64,000 bases of DNA from Bacteroides ndongoniae (GCF_900108345.1 NZ_FNVV01000014.1:558001-622000); one strand, 5' to 3'; positions 8,579-16,117 are shown, counted from the stretch's first letter. The notes: generated by a model from the sequence alone, not told the origin. Translations and numbers: made by a program.

Positions 8579-9787
8579 TTACATTTTTTGATCCAAATTT
8601 TTTCCTTTCTCCTCGTGCTCAAAATTAGGAATGAACCGCTTAATGGCACAAACAACGTCTTCTTTGGTAAAAGAAGGCTGAGCAAAAATATCTTCCATTT
8701 CCACAAAAAAACGGTCGATTTCTTCCATCGGACGTTTCTTCACTTCTTCGATTACTCCCAGACTTTTAAAGCGGTTCATATCCAGCTTTTCACCGGGAAC
8801 ATAAAATTCTTCATAGGCCTTTTCACCGGTAGTGTCGCTCCCGAAATAAACTACCGGATAATCTTTACTTCCGAACGGCATTTCATAAGCAAACTTCTTG
8901 GCTTCTTCGTCAGTCGCAAATTGTTTTTTGAAACAACCTAAACTTTTTACATATTCATCGCAAATGGCTGAAAAAGTCAGCATTTGTCTTTCACCCAGTT
9001 TCGGAAAGAATATTTCTCCGTTTTTACCCAAAATACATGCCAACATACAAATCTGACCACTTTCTTCAGGAGAAACAAAATAACGCTTCACATCATTGGG
9101 GGCTGCAAGAGGCTGCTTGTGCATGACACGATGAACCCAACCATCGGGCAAGGAACCGTTGGAAAAAGCGACATTGGCAAAACGGGCTGTAGTAACCTTA
9201 AATTTAGAAGTATAGGCCATAATCATGTCTTCCATGATGCGCTTGCTGGCTCCCATGATGTTAACAGGATTGGCTGCCTTGTCAGTAGAAACGCAAAAGA
9301 AATGTTTAGGTGGATAAACAGCCAGTAAATCCAACAGACGTTTGGCCTTAATATCGTTGTTTTCGATCAGCGCTTGAACAGAATATTTATCCTTTTCGCT
9401 ACGTACATGCTTGTGAGCCGAGAAATTAGCAAAAATATCAAACCCTTTCTCTTCCATGAATATACGTTCGAAAATGGGATCAGCAAAGTTGAGCGTATAT
9501 GTACGATATTCTTCCGGAATATACATGCCATAGGTAGAACGAAGATCACGGGTTAATTCAGCCAGTCCGTTTTCATTCAGATCAATAACGACCAGTTTGG
9601 AAGGACGGAAAGGCAAAACTGCCTTGATGAAGGAAGAGCCAATGGACCCAGCTCCTCCTACTACACACACACTTCTGTTTTCTATCTCTGCCCGAAGGGT
9701 TTCTTTGTTAGCTTCTATATCCTCGGCAAACATGCTTTGCTGCCTGTTTATCACATGGTCTGCAATAAACTGCTCAAGATTTATCAT
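8579..9787 (-). CDS. legB: NAD-dependent NDP-GlcNAc 4,6-dehydratase (LegB/CapD-like)
   Basis: 402 residues of the extended short-chain dehydrogenase group. The Rossmann motif GGAGSIG is at 44-50. The active-site region VSTDKAANPVNIMGASKR supplies T164-D165-K166, M174 and K178. A Met replaces the usual Tyr of YxxxK, as in other FlaA1/CapD-type 4,6-dehydratases. It starts the pathway by making the 4-keto-6-deoxy sugar nucleotide. It is the first gene of the operon, with a perfect -7 box 30-40 bases upstream. Its base composition is less AT-rich than that of the genes downstream. Confidence 0.87.
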   Translation of the reverse strand: MINLEQFIADHVINRQQSMFAEDIEANKETLRAEIENRSVCVVGGAGSIGSSFIKAVLPFRPSKLVVIDLNENGLAELTRDLRSTYGMYIPEEYRTYTLNFADPIFERIFMEEKGFDIFANFSAHKHVRSEKDKYSVQALIENNDIKAKRLLDLLAVYPPKHFFCVSTDKAANPVNIMGASKRIMEDMIMAYTSKFKVTTARFANVAFSNGSLPDGWVHRVMHKQPLAAPNDVKRYFVSPEESGQICMLACILGKNGEIFFPKLGERQMLTFSAICDEYVKSLGCFKKQFATDEEAKKFAYEMPFGSKDYPVVYFGSDTTGEKAYEEFYVPGEKLDMNRFKSLGVIEEVKKRPMEEIDRFFVEMEDIFAQPSFTKEDVVCAIKRFIPNFEHEEKGKNLDQKM

Positions 9788-9818
9788 AAATTCTATATCA
9801 TTTTAAGATTTGGCATGA

Positions 9819-9826
9819 CAAAAGTA
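9819..9826 (-). promoter_or_regulatory. Bacteroides -7 promoter element for the legB operon
   Basis: Read on the minus strand the box is TACTTTTG, a perfect fit to the Bacteroides consensus TAnnTTTG, 32 bases before the legB ATG. The -33 element is weak (ATGG about 20 bases upstream). It suggests the legionaminic acid operon has its own start and does not depend only on the UpxY-led transcript 10 kb away. Confidence 0.6.
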
Positions 9827-9907
9827 CGCAAAATAATTATTACTCAGCCATATTTATGCTAATAATCCTACATCTTGTCACATTTTTTGTTAATCGGAAG
9901 AGGGGCA

Positions 9908-9947
9908 CCTTGACACCCTGCCCCCTTATTATTCTAACATTTCCTCA
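9908..9947. repeat. 40-bp direct repeat, left copy (partner at 13314-13352)
   Basis: The stretch matches 13314-13352 in 37 of 40 aligned positions: two C/T changes and one missing A. Both share the core CCCCTTATTATTCTAAC. The pair brackets the block with the frameshifted HTH-like gene, the VapE-type gene and the nucleotidyltransferase pair. It may mark an insertion or recombination boundary. Confidence 0.7.
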
Positions 9948-10009
9948 CGCGCGTGCAGGTGAAGCTTAACTTTCCTTCACACTTGTGTTAAACTTCACCT
10001 ACACGCGCG
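9948..10009. repeat. Near-perfect 23-bp inverted repeat (stable hairpin)
   Basis: Arms 9948-9970 and 9987-10009 pair at 21 of 23 positions around a 16-base loop; the left arm starts CGCGCGTGCAGGTGAAG. It directly follows the 40-bp direct repeat, upstream of the legB promoter and beyond the 3' end of the HTH-like gene. It could end minus-strand transcription from the UpxY side, but no U-run follows. It could also be a protein- or recombinase-binding site. Confidence 0.7.
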
Positions 10010-10108
10010 CGAAGAAAAAGTTGGTTTTTCGGGATACCAAGCTGTCAAGCTGAGGTTGAGAGTGCGCCGGGGTATCTATGGCGCCAGCGCACTCTACCGA
10101 GATGGGCA

Positions 10109-10407
10109 TCACTTGTTGAAACGTGCCTGGTAATCAGCTTCCAGACTGCGCAACAACTCGATGAGGAACTGCTCCAAAGGGAGAACCTTGCTTGTGCGAC
10201 AAGCTTCCAGGTAGATGCGAAGGACGGCATAGTATCCGTAAAGTTTCGGATTTACCCCTTTTTTATCTGCTGATAGGTGGACTTCGACATGTGAGCCCTG
10301 GCTACTATGTCTTCATCACGTAACAGACGACCATCTACTTTGATAACACTTTGTAACTGTGCTATATAGCAACCTAAATTTGAATTATAATAATCTTCTG
10401 TCTTCAT
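10109..10407 (-). pseudogene. Small HTH-like gene interrupted by a -1 frame change at an A6G4 run
   Basis: Frame one runs from ATG at 10407 for 51 residues and stops at 10252. The frame one base back continues from that point for 48 more residues to a TGA at 10109. The joined 99-residue protein is coherent: a helix-turn-helix-like stretch (DEDIVARAHMSKSTYQQIKKG) runs into NPKLYGYYAVLRIYLEA and a helical end. The junction is A AAA AAG at 10258-10264, in frame as the classic -1 slippery heptamer, followed by GGGG and an immediate TAA. It may be a decayed gene, a sequencing error or a programmed frameshift. Family unknown; it lies divergent to the VapE-type gene and could be its regulator. Confidence 0.6.
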
Positions 10408-10499
10408 AATTGTTTTTTTTAGAGTTAATAATTATTTTAGGCGAGTGCGTAACAGCAATATCTAAAAAGTGTTTAAAATCTGTTATTTTTATGCTCCTA

Positions 10500-10521
10500 C
10501 AGTACCGACATGTAAGTACTG
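10500..10521. promoter_or_regulatory. Short inverted repeat upstream of the VapE-type gene
   Basis: CAGTAC (10500-10505) and GTACTG (10516-10521) form a 6-bp inverted repeat with a 10-base gap. It lies between the divergent HTH-like gene and the VapE-type gene, a natural place for an operator. No binding protein can be named. Confidence 0.35.
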
Positions 10522-10629
10522 GGGCGTTTGGCAGTTCCAAAAACTTTGTGCTCCTTTGCGCCAACGGAAGTGTGCGAAGAACTATCGGGACACGGCTTTC
10601 GTATTATTTTGTTTAACCAAGAATCAACA

Positions 10630-12714
10630 ATGATTATGAAAAACATGATCATCAGCCTGTTTAACGGCTACTCCGGCACTCAGCCGACAGAGACAACCCT
10701 GGAAACCATCGTGGAAATGATCCGTAACGACGCCAGCACGGCGGAACACACCGAACGCCACCGCTACTACCGGCAGCAACACATGAATACTGCCGCCGCA
10801 CGCGAGAAGGCTGCCTGCCCGTGTTTCGCTGTAGCTGTGCGCTTCGAAGGCGGAAAGCGGAAAGAACACATCGCCGGATATACCTTGCTGTGTCTGGCCG
10901 ACTTTGACCATGTGCCCGAAGAGCGGATGGCCGAATGCCTGCAACTGATCCGGCAGGACGGGCATACCCTGATGGCGTACACCACCATGAGCGGCACGGG
11001 CATACGTGTCATCAGTCGCTACGAAAGGAAGGAGCCTTGTGCTACAAGATCGGACGAGGAACTGCACACCCTGGCTTTTGAGACGATGAACCGCCACTAC
11101 CACGAACTGACTGGGCTGGAGGCCGACGCCAAATGCCGGAATCTTACCCGGCTGAGCGGACTGGCTCACGACCCGGAGGTGTTCTTCAATCCGGAAGCAA
11201 TCCCCTTCGGCATACAGAAAGTGCGGCAAACGGCTTCGGCGAAGCTGACGGCGGGAAACAACCGGCTGAAACGGGCGGTGAAAGCTGCCGAGAAACAGCT
11301 GGCGGAAGAGGGCATCGCTTACGTGGAACATCATCACAACGAGTACATCATGCGGATGGGCTACCTGCTGAATGCCTACGGCGTGGACCGGACAATGGCC
11401 ACACAGTGGGCCACGGAACGTTTCGCCGACTACGACGGCGATGTGGAGGGCATCTTTCACTCGTGTTACCGCCAGACGGACGAGTTTGGAACACGGCGTC
11501 TGCCTTCGAAGAAGAAGGAAGGAGGTGAAAGCGGCCGCGACTATGCCTCGGTGAAAGACATCGAGGAGTTTCTGACCGGTCAGGGGAAGTTCCGTAAAAA
11601 CACCGTGACCGGAAAATGTGAGTTTGCTCCTGCTGAAAACCTGGTGTTTGCCGACCTGACGGACCGCGATGTGAACACCCTGTGGTGCCGCATGTGCAAG
11701 GAGAAGAAGGCGGTACGCATCGCCGACCTGCGGTCTGTGCTCCAGTCGGAGTTTGTGGAGCTGTTCAATCCTTTTCTGAACTACATGAGTCAGCTGCCTG
11801 CCTGGGACGGCCATACGGACTACATCGGGAAGCTGGCCGCACAGGTGCATGTGAAAGACGATCAGCAGTTGTTTGCCACTCTCTTCAAGAAATGGCTGGT
11901 GGCGATGATCGCTTCCTTGCTGAACGAGGAGGTGGTGAACCACGAAATTCTGGTACTCATCGGCCGTCAGGGCATTTACAAGACTACCTGGCTGAACAAC
12001 CTGCTTCCGCCCGAGCTGCGGCGTTACTTCTACCTGAAGAGCAACAGCCGGAACATCTCGAAGGACGACATGCTGACCCTGGCAGAGTTTGCCATGGTGT
12101 GCCTGGAGGAACTGGACGAGATGGAGAACAAGGAGCTGAACCAGCTGAAGGCGCTTACCACCATGCGCCACGTGAACGAACGGGCGGCATATGCTCACTT
12201 CAAGGAGGTGAGACCGCACATTGCCAGTTTCTGCGGCACCAGCAACAACCCGCACTTCCTGACCGACCTGAGTGGAAACCGTCGCTGGATGCCTTTCGAA
12301 GTAGAGAGCATCGACAGCCCGTTTGACCATCCGGTGGATTACGAGGGTGTGTATGCCCAGGCTTTCGCGCTGGCTACCGGCGATTTCCAGTACTGGCTGA
12401 GTACGGAAGAGATGGTGACGCTGAATCAACATAACAAGCTGTTTGAAGTGCCCTGCCTGGAACAGGAGCTGATACTGACGCACTACCGCCGCCCCCTGGA
12501 AGGAGAAGAGTGCATCTTCGTGACCAACGCCCAGATCCTGGCCCGCATCAATGCCGGCTTGCGGCATAAGCTGAATCCCGTAAAAATCGGCATGGTAATG
12601 AAGCAGGAAGGCTTCAAAAGCGTACGTGTCGGAGGAAAACGGGGCTATCTGGTGATAGAGCTGTCCGGGGACGAGATCTACAGGAACCAGCAGGCGTTGG
12701 GGAGGTATTTGTAA
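10630..12714 (+). CDS. VirE/VapE-type primase-helicase-like protein
   Basis: About 694 residues from ATG 10630; the in-frame upstream extension from 10528 is unlike the family. The N-terminal part (residues 1 to about 200) matches the BT4734/VirE_N-type primase-like domain, with FADFDHVPEE-like acids in LLCLADFDHVPEERM. The C-terminal half is a VapE-type P-loop ATPase with Walker A GRQGIYKTTW, Walker B-like MVCLEELDEME and the sensor region FCGTSNNPHFL. Such proteins occur in phage-like islands and beside Bacteroides capsule loci; their cellular job is not settled. The gene is much more GC-rich than the legionaminic acid genes. A long antisense open frame opposite it is treated as chance. Confidence 0.8.
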   Translation: MIMKNMIISLFNGYSGTQPTETTLETIVEMIRNDASTAEHTERHRYYRQQHMNTAAAREKAACPCFAVAVRFEGGKRKEHIAGYTLLCLADFDHVPEERMAECLQLIRQDGHTLMAYTTMSGTGIRVISRYERKEPCATRSDEELHTLAFETMNRHYHELTGLEADAKCRNLTRLSGLAHDPEVFFNPEAIPFGIQKVRQTASAKLTAGNNRLKRAVKAAEKQLAEEGIAYVEHHHNEYIMRMGYLLNAYGVDRTMATQWATERFADYDGDVEGIFHSCYRQTDEFGTRRLPSKKKEGGESGRDYASVKDIEEFLTGQGKFRKNTVTGKCEFAPAENLVFADLTDRDVNTLWCRMCKEKKAVRIADLRSVLQSEFVELFNPFLNYMSQLPAWDGHTDYIGKLAAQVHVKDDQQLFATLFKKWLVAMIASLLNEEVVNHEILVLIGRQGIYKTTWLNNLLPPELRRYFYLKSNSRNISKDDMLTLAEFAMVCLEELDEMENKELNQLKALTTMRHVNERAAYAHFKEVRPHIASFCGTSNNPHFLTDLSGNRRWMPFEVESIDSPFDHPVDYEGVYAQAFALATGDFQYWLSTEEMVTLNQHNKLFEVPCLEQELILTHYRRPLEGEECIFVTNAQILARINAGLRHKLNPVKIGMVMKQEGFKSVRVGGKRGYLVIELSGDEIYRNQQALGRYL

Positions 12715-12724
12715 CAGGTGGGGG

Positions 12725-12758
12725 CCTCACCCCATCCCCTCTCCAAAAGAGAGGGGGG
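12725..12758. repeat. GAGAGGGG palindromic repeat (family also found inside coding sequence at 61.8-62.0 kb)
   Basis: CCCCTCTC (12736-12743) and GAGAGGGG (12749-12756) form a perfect hairpin preceded by CCTCACCCC. It starts 10 bases after the VapE-type stop codon and could act as a terminator, though no U-run follows. The same element occurs at 61823-61860 and, inverted, at 61963-62006. Confidence 0.6.
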
Positions 12759-12769
12759 AAGGGTTAAGG

Positions 12770-12850
12770 AGTTAAGCCGATACCTAAAATAATTGATAAT
12801 TGATAATTGAAAATGGATAATGAATTTTCAATTCGCATTTGTAAGACTTG
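12770..12850. repeat. Low-complexity patch of GTTAAGGAGTTAAG and AATTGATAATTG units
   Basis: The patch begins with GGTTAAGGAGTTAAGCCGAT, a unit seen again near 13363 and (reversed) at 17430-17460. It continues with three copies of an AATTGATAATTG-like unit and the reverse TTTTCAATTCG. It fills the gap between the convergent VapE-type and nucleotidyltransferase genes. Confidence 0.55.
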
Positions 12851-12864
12851 GGTCAACTTATAAT

Positions 12865-12978
12865 CTAAAGGGAGCAAAGCGATAGAGTCTTGTAAGTACG
12901 GATACGGTAAACGTGACGGTCGCACACTTCAAAATCACGCTGTAAACGCTGTGCCAATTCTTCCTTACGCTTAATCAT
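12865..12978 (-). pseudogene. 37-codon remnant of the nucleotidyltransferase partner (HEPN/HepT-like position)
   Basis: This frame starts at ATG 12978 in an ATGA overlap with the nucleotidyltransferase stop and ends after 37 codons at TAG 12865. It is highly charged at the start (MIKRKEELAQRLQRDFEVC). In MntA-HepT pairs the second gene encodes a HEPN toxin of roughly 110-140 residues; this one is far shorter and runs into repeat DNA. No RxxxxH catalytic motif is present. It is probably a truncated partner; an unrelated short peptide is possible. Confidence 0.45.
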
Positions 12979-13265
12979 GCCAACAACACTCCTTTCTCCA
13001 AAGCTTCGCGCACCACTTCGTTATCTTCATAGTCGCCAATGACATCGATTTTACGTTCGCCCAATAAATACTTCAAACGGGCTATCAGACGAATACGTGC
13101 CAATGCACCCTGTTCCTTTCCGGCGCTACGAATCAACAAGTCAATATCACCCCCACGCTTCGTATCGTCAAGACGCGAACCGAATAAATATACCTTCACC
13201 CGGCTTCCATAAATCTCGCGAGCCGCCTGAAGGATAGTTTTTATTTCATTGCTGTTCAACCTCAT
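12975..13265 (-). CDS. mntA: MNT-type minimal nucleotidyltransferase (MntA-like antitoxin)
   Basis: 96 residues, the normal size of stand-alone minimal nucleotidyltransferases. The fold signature is clear: VYLFGSRLDDTKRGGDIDLL, i.e. GS followed 9-12 residues later by GDxD; VIGDYED supplies a third acid. In MntA-HepT systems the protein adds AMP to its HEPN toxin partner and so neutralises it. The partner here is only a 37-codon frame overlapping its stop. The pair lies just inside the right copy of the 40-bp direct repeat (13314-13352). Confidence 0.75.
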   Translation of the reverse strand: MRLNSNEIKTILQAAREIYGSRVKVYLFGSRLDDTKRGGDIDLLIRSAGKEQGALARIRLIARLKYLLGERKIDVIGDYEDNEVVREALEKGVLLA

Positions 13266-13313
13266 GATGCAAATGTAACGATTTCTATGGGAATAAACAA
13301 AAAATCACTTCCT

Positions 13314-13352
13314 CCTTGACATCCTGTCCCCTTATTATTCTAACTTTCCTCA
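13314..13352. repeat. 40-bp direct repeat, right copy (partner at 9908-9947)
   Basis: See the left copy: 37 of 40 aligned positions are shared, with one single-base gap. It starts 49 bases upstream of the nucleotidyltransferase ATG. Immediately after it the DNA changes to iterated low-complexity units. Confidence 0.7.
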
Positions 13353-13359
13353 GAGGGAG

Positions 13360-13515
13360 AGAAGTTAAGAACTTAAGGAGTTAAGCCGATAGATAGACTA
13401 CTCTAAACGCTCAACCCTAAGCCCTTAACTATTAATTTTCAACTTTTAATTTTTAATTCCAACCACCCTTAACTATAAACCCTAAACCTTAAACACTAAA
13501 CCCTAAACCTTACAC
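13360..13515. repeat. Iterated GTTAAGGAG and CCCTAAA-type units
   Basis: The 340-base gap between the nucleotidyltransferase and the TOPRIM gene contains no convincing frame. It holds GTTAAGAACTTAAGGAGTTA, then TTTTAATTTTTAATT, then about six copies of a 7-8 base unit built on CCCTAAAC or ACCTTAAA. The rest (13516-13605) shows GGAGCTAAAGTGG / GGGGCTAAAGTGG, a short direct repeat. Confidence 0.6.
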
Positions 13516-13605
13516 TTTCGCTTGCTAAAGTCCCTCTTTACGGAGCTAAAGTGGATGTTTAGGGGGGCTAAAGTGGGTCTTTGGGGAAGGGATTATCACG
13601 GACAA

Positions 13606-14238
13606 CTATTTTTCATTCAATCGGATCAAGCGTCGGATCATCCTATCCAAGCTGTCTGAATTAGCTCGTGCTTTCTCTACATCCCATTCATTTTCTATGA
13701 AAGGAACTAAAGCCGTATTATATTCTTTTCCTTTGCACCGCCTGCCTTGCGAACCAATCTGTGCTTTTATTTCATCCTTAGACGACTGTAATGCCAGGTT
13801 GTGCGTCAGATAATAGGAAGCTTTCAAGGGTAACTGCATTTCTCTCCGTTTTACACTTCCTCCCTGCTTTTGCAGGGCCGATGTCGGCATACGTTCTTTA
13901 TCGACTCCCAAGAAGTTGGAAAAGCAATCCTGATCTGCCAGAAGCCAGGCTTCGGCTTCATCGACCGCCACATTCACAATGAAATCTTCATTTTGTTCAA
14001 TTCCCTCCAACAAGTTGCTCTTTGCTACAGGTGCACAATCTTCCGTATCCAAATCGGTCAGCAAAACAACAGGCGTATGCACTGCCAGACGATTGAAATT
14101 AGCAATTTTATTTTTAATTTCGCTCCCTCGGGCCGGAAGTTCCCCTTTCACTGTCAATTCGGGAGTATATACAGCCATTATTTTCCGGATGATGGCCTTT
14201 GTTACTTCATCCTCACCAACCAGATATATTTCCCTCAT
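13606..14238 (-). CDS. TOPRIM-like nuclease partner of an ATPase
   Basis: 210 residues. TOPRIM-like acids are visible: E9 and E11 in YLVGEDEVTKAI, and D62-x-D64 in VVLLTDLDTED; VDEAEAWLLAD near 92-102 is typical of small TOPRIM/DUF4276-like proteins that pair with ATPases. It starts three bases after the stop of the ATPase gene, so the two form one unit. Paired ATPase-TOPRIM genes (OLD-, PARIS- and related systems) are known or suspected phage-defence modules, and a nuclease effector role is inferred. No signal peptide. The exact family is uncertain. Confidence 0.6.
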   Translation of the reverse strand: MREIYLVGEDEVTKAIIRKIMAVYTPELTVKGELPARGSEIKNKIANFNRLAVHTPVVLLTDLDTEDCAPVAKSNLLEGIEQNEDFIVNVAVDEAEAWLLADQDCFSNFLGVDKERMPTSALQKQGGSVKRREMQLPLKASYYLTHNLALQSSKDEIKAQIGSQGRRCKGKEYNTALVPFIENEWDVEKARANSDSLDRMIRRLIRLNEK

Positions 14239-14240
14239 AT

Positions 14241-15401
14241 TCAGTCCAAACTAACATTGCCAATATTTTGTAAATTGTCCGGCCTTGTTGCAGGCAACAC
14301 TGCATCGGCCATAGACAATCCGGCATCCAGAACTTCCTTGACTTCGTCTATCTTATCAACCGTTTTCGCCAATGTTCCTTCATCGCTGTTCAACAGCAGA
14401 ACCACTTCTGTTTCATCAATGCCTTCATTGGACAAAATATCATAACTGTGAGTAGTTACAATTATCTGTCTCGGCCTATGCCGCTGCATCCGTGCTATAA
14501 ATTCCGGCAACTGAGCCACCACACCGGGATGCAGATTAATTTCGGGTTCCTCCAATAAAGCGATTCCCTTACCTGCCAATATGGAGAACAGAAGTCCTAT
14601 CAATCGCAATGTACCATCCGAGAACTGTGCTTCAGTCTGCTTACTTCCTTGAGCTCTCCAATGTAAATACTTGGCTTCCAAATGGTAAAACCCATTTTCA
14701 TCTTTTACAAAACTCAGGTTATCTAATTGTGGAACAGCACATTTCAACACTTCGTTCACCTTTCTTAGATAACTGTTGCGTGTAGCTTCGTTCAACTTGC
14801 TCAGTTCCGACAAAAAATTCCTGCCATAATAATCTTCTTTTGTCTCCGGTGCCAAACTCGACTCCCTTACCATTTGCGGAACGATATTTAAATATTCAAT
14901 GTCTGCCAATGCATTCCTCAGTTCCAGGAATTGCTGACTGGTTACCGCTTGCTCCAGATGCGTATATTTCAGCGTATCATCTGTTTCATTCTCCGAATTT
15001 TCTGTTCTGTCCAACAAACATCGGTTCTCTGTCAGCAGCCACACACTCTCTCTGTTGACTGTAACCTCATTCTTCCGAATTCCGCCTCCCGTATGTTTGA
15101 AATTCAATGTATATTTCCACTTATCAGGGGCATCCGACTTCTCGCGCAGTGTAACTTCTATTTCTATATCTGTCCGAACCCGTGCAGCCAAACATCTTAT
15201 TTTTGTAATGCCACCCCTGCTTTCTACTGCAGTTTGTAATCCTCCTCCTTTTTTAACAATATCCCGCAAAAAACGAAGTGCATCCAAAAAATTAGATTTG
15301 CCCGTCGCATTTGCTCCAACAATGAAACAGCGTTCCGCCAATGCAACAGAACAATTCTGAAAATTTTTCCAATTATGTAGTTTTATGTACGAAATGACCA
15401 T
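14241..15401 (-). CDS. AAA/ABC-type ATPase of a two-gene ATPase-TOPRIM module
   Basis: 386 residues from ATG 15401, chosen because MVISYIKLHNWKNF is the standard first strand of RecF/OLD-like ATPases; a TTG at 15482 would add 27 unlikely residues that overlap the promoter. Walker A is G29-ANATGK-S36, the signature region is AQFSDGTLRLIGLLF, Walker B is GIALLEEPEINLHPG and the switch His is in IIVTTHSYDIL. This is the head domain of AAA_15/AAA_21 ATPases that sense invader DNA or proteins and license a nuclease partner. The TOPRIM gene follows directly. Target and trigger are unknown. Confidence 0.75.
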   Translation of the reverse strand: MVISYIKLHNWKNFQNCSVALAERCFIVGANATGKSNFLDALRFLRDIVKKGGGLQTAVESRGGITKIRCLAARVRTDIEIEVTLREKSDAPDKWKYTLNFKHTGGGIRKNEVTVNRESVWLLTENRCLLDRTENSENETDDTLKYTHLEQAVTSQQFLELRNALADIEYLNIVPQMVRESSLAPETKEDYYGRNFLSELSKLNEATRNSYLRKVNEVLKCAVPQLDNLSFVKDENGFYHLEAKYLHWRAQGSKQTEAQFSDGTLRLIGLLFSILAGKGIALLEEPEINLHPGVVAQLPEFIARMQRHRPRQIIVTTHSYDILSNEGIDETEVVLLLNSDEGTLAKTVDKIDEVKEVLDAGLSMADAVLPATRPDNLQNIGNVSLD

Positions 15402-15451
15402 AATATTATACGTAAATGTGTTTATACAGGTTACTTTGTAATCGCATGATG

Positions 15452-15482
15452 CAAAAGAAACATTTTTTTCACTAATAAACAA
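15452..15482 (-). promoter_or_regulatory. Putative promoter of the ATPase-TOPRIM pair
   Basis: On the minus strand TTGT (15479-15482) lies 19 bases before TTCTTTTG (15452-15459), close to the Bacteroides TTTG-N19-TAnnTTTG pattern. It places the start of transcription near 15445, giving a leader of about 45 bases to ATG 15401. Confidence 0.45.
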
Positions 15483-15559
15483 GGGGTTCCCTCGGCTTTA
15501 TCTTTTTATCACCACGGAAGACACAAGGATATTTCACTACGGATTATTCACGGATCCAA

Positions 15560-15680
15560 ATTATTGGTGCGTGGGGGACGCAGACGCAAAATTTTGCGTC
15601 TCTACGAGGGTCGGCATCTCTCAACGCTAAACCCTCAACTCTAAACCTTAAACCCTAAACCCTCAACGCTACTCCCTCAA
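15560..15680. repeat. GACGCAAAATTTTGCGTC palindromic repeat with CCCTAAA tail, copy 1
   Basis: A perfect 20-bp palindrome (AGACGCAAAATTTTGCGTCT, 15582-15601) sits in a longer unit shared with 16244-16319: ATTATTGGTGCGTG, GGGACGCAGACG and CTCTACGA, then GGTCGGCATC, running into CTAAACCCT-type iterations. The two copies lie in the same direction on either side of the small gene at 15687-15905. Confidence 0.7.
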
Positions 15681-15686
15681 CCATTA

Positions 15687-15905
15687 TCATGAATGAGATT
15701 CACTGGCACGTAATTCTGACACCAATTCATCAACAATATATAAATCACCCATCAGATAAAGATAATCATCAGCATTGTGCAATCGGAGACTTGTTTCCGA
15801 ACTATAGAACAAATCTAATGCACGTTCTGGAGAAATGTTCAGTCGCTTGGCAATAAGTGTCACCACACGCCCGACTTTATTCCACATTAAAATATCACTT
15901 AACAT
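15687..15905 (-). CDS. Small DUF3791-like protein
   Basis: 72 residues. The ending DDYLYLMGDLYIVDELVSEL resembles the conserved end of DUF3791 proteins (a Leu/Met-Gly-Asp-x-Tyr-Ile-Val-Asp pattern), and ISPERALDLFYSS fits the middle helix. Such proteins often occur beside DUF3990 genes in toxin-antitoxin-like sets; no DUF3990 partner is visible here. The function is unknown. The gene is flanked by two directly repeated palindromic elements, which suggests it travels as a small cassette. Confidence 0.5.
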   Translation of the reverse strand: MLSDILMWNKVGRVVTLIAKRLNISPERALDLFYSSETSLRLHNADDYLYLMGDLYIVDELVSELRASESHS

Positions 15906-15916
15906 ATAGGTTATAG

Positions 15917-16117
15917 TTTAGCTTCGTTAATTTTTCAATTCGCAAGCTCAAGTTGCAGTTGACGAGTAACAAGTTGACGAGTTGACAAGGGATTTGTACC
16001 GAACTGCTTTAAACGACACTTTATCAAACAGCGCATTCAGGCCTTGCAAACTTGTTGACTGAATCCTTGTCAACTAATAAGTTGAGCACTTGAGAATTAA
16101 AAATCGTCGAAGTCAAA
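15917..16117. repeat. About 200-bp nested palindromic element, copy A
   Basis: The outer arms are TTTAGCTTCGTTAATTTTTC.. and, at the other end, GAATTAAAAATCGTCGAAGT, which read as rough reverse complements. Inside lie iterated GTTGACGAG/GTTGACAAG units and their reverse CTTGTCAAC. The core (15947-16090) is matched in reverse orientation by 20697-20846 at roughly three quarters of positions, including CACTTTATCAAACAG. No frame runs through it. It resembles a MITE/REP-type element and occupies most of the 440-base gap 15906-16345. Confidence 0.7.

Noticed and set aside
10624..12567. 647-codon open frame antisense to the VapE-type gene
   Set aside because: Its protein is low in recognisable motifs and mirrors the GC-rich codon pattern of the opposite strand, where clear Walker motifs exist. 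Treated as a shadow frame.
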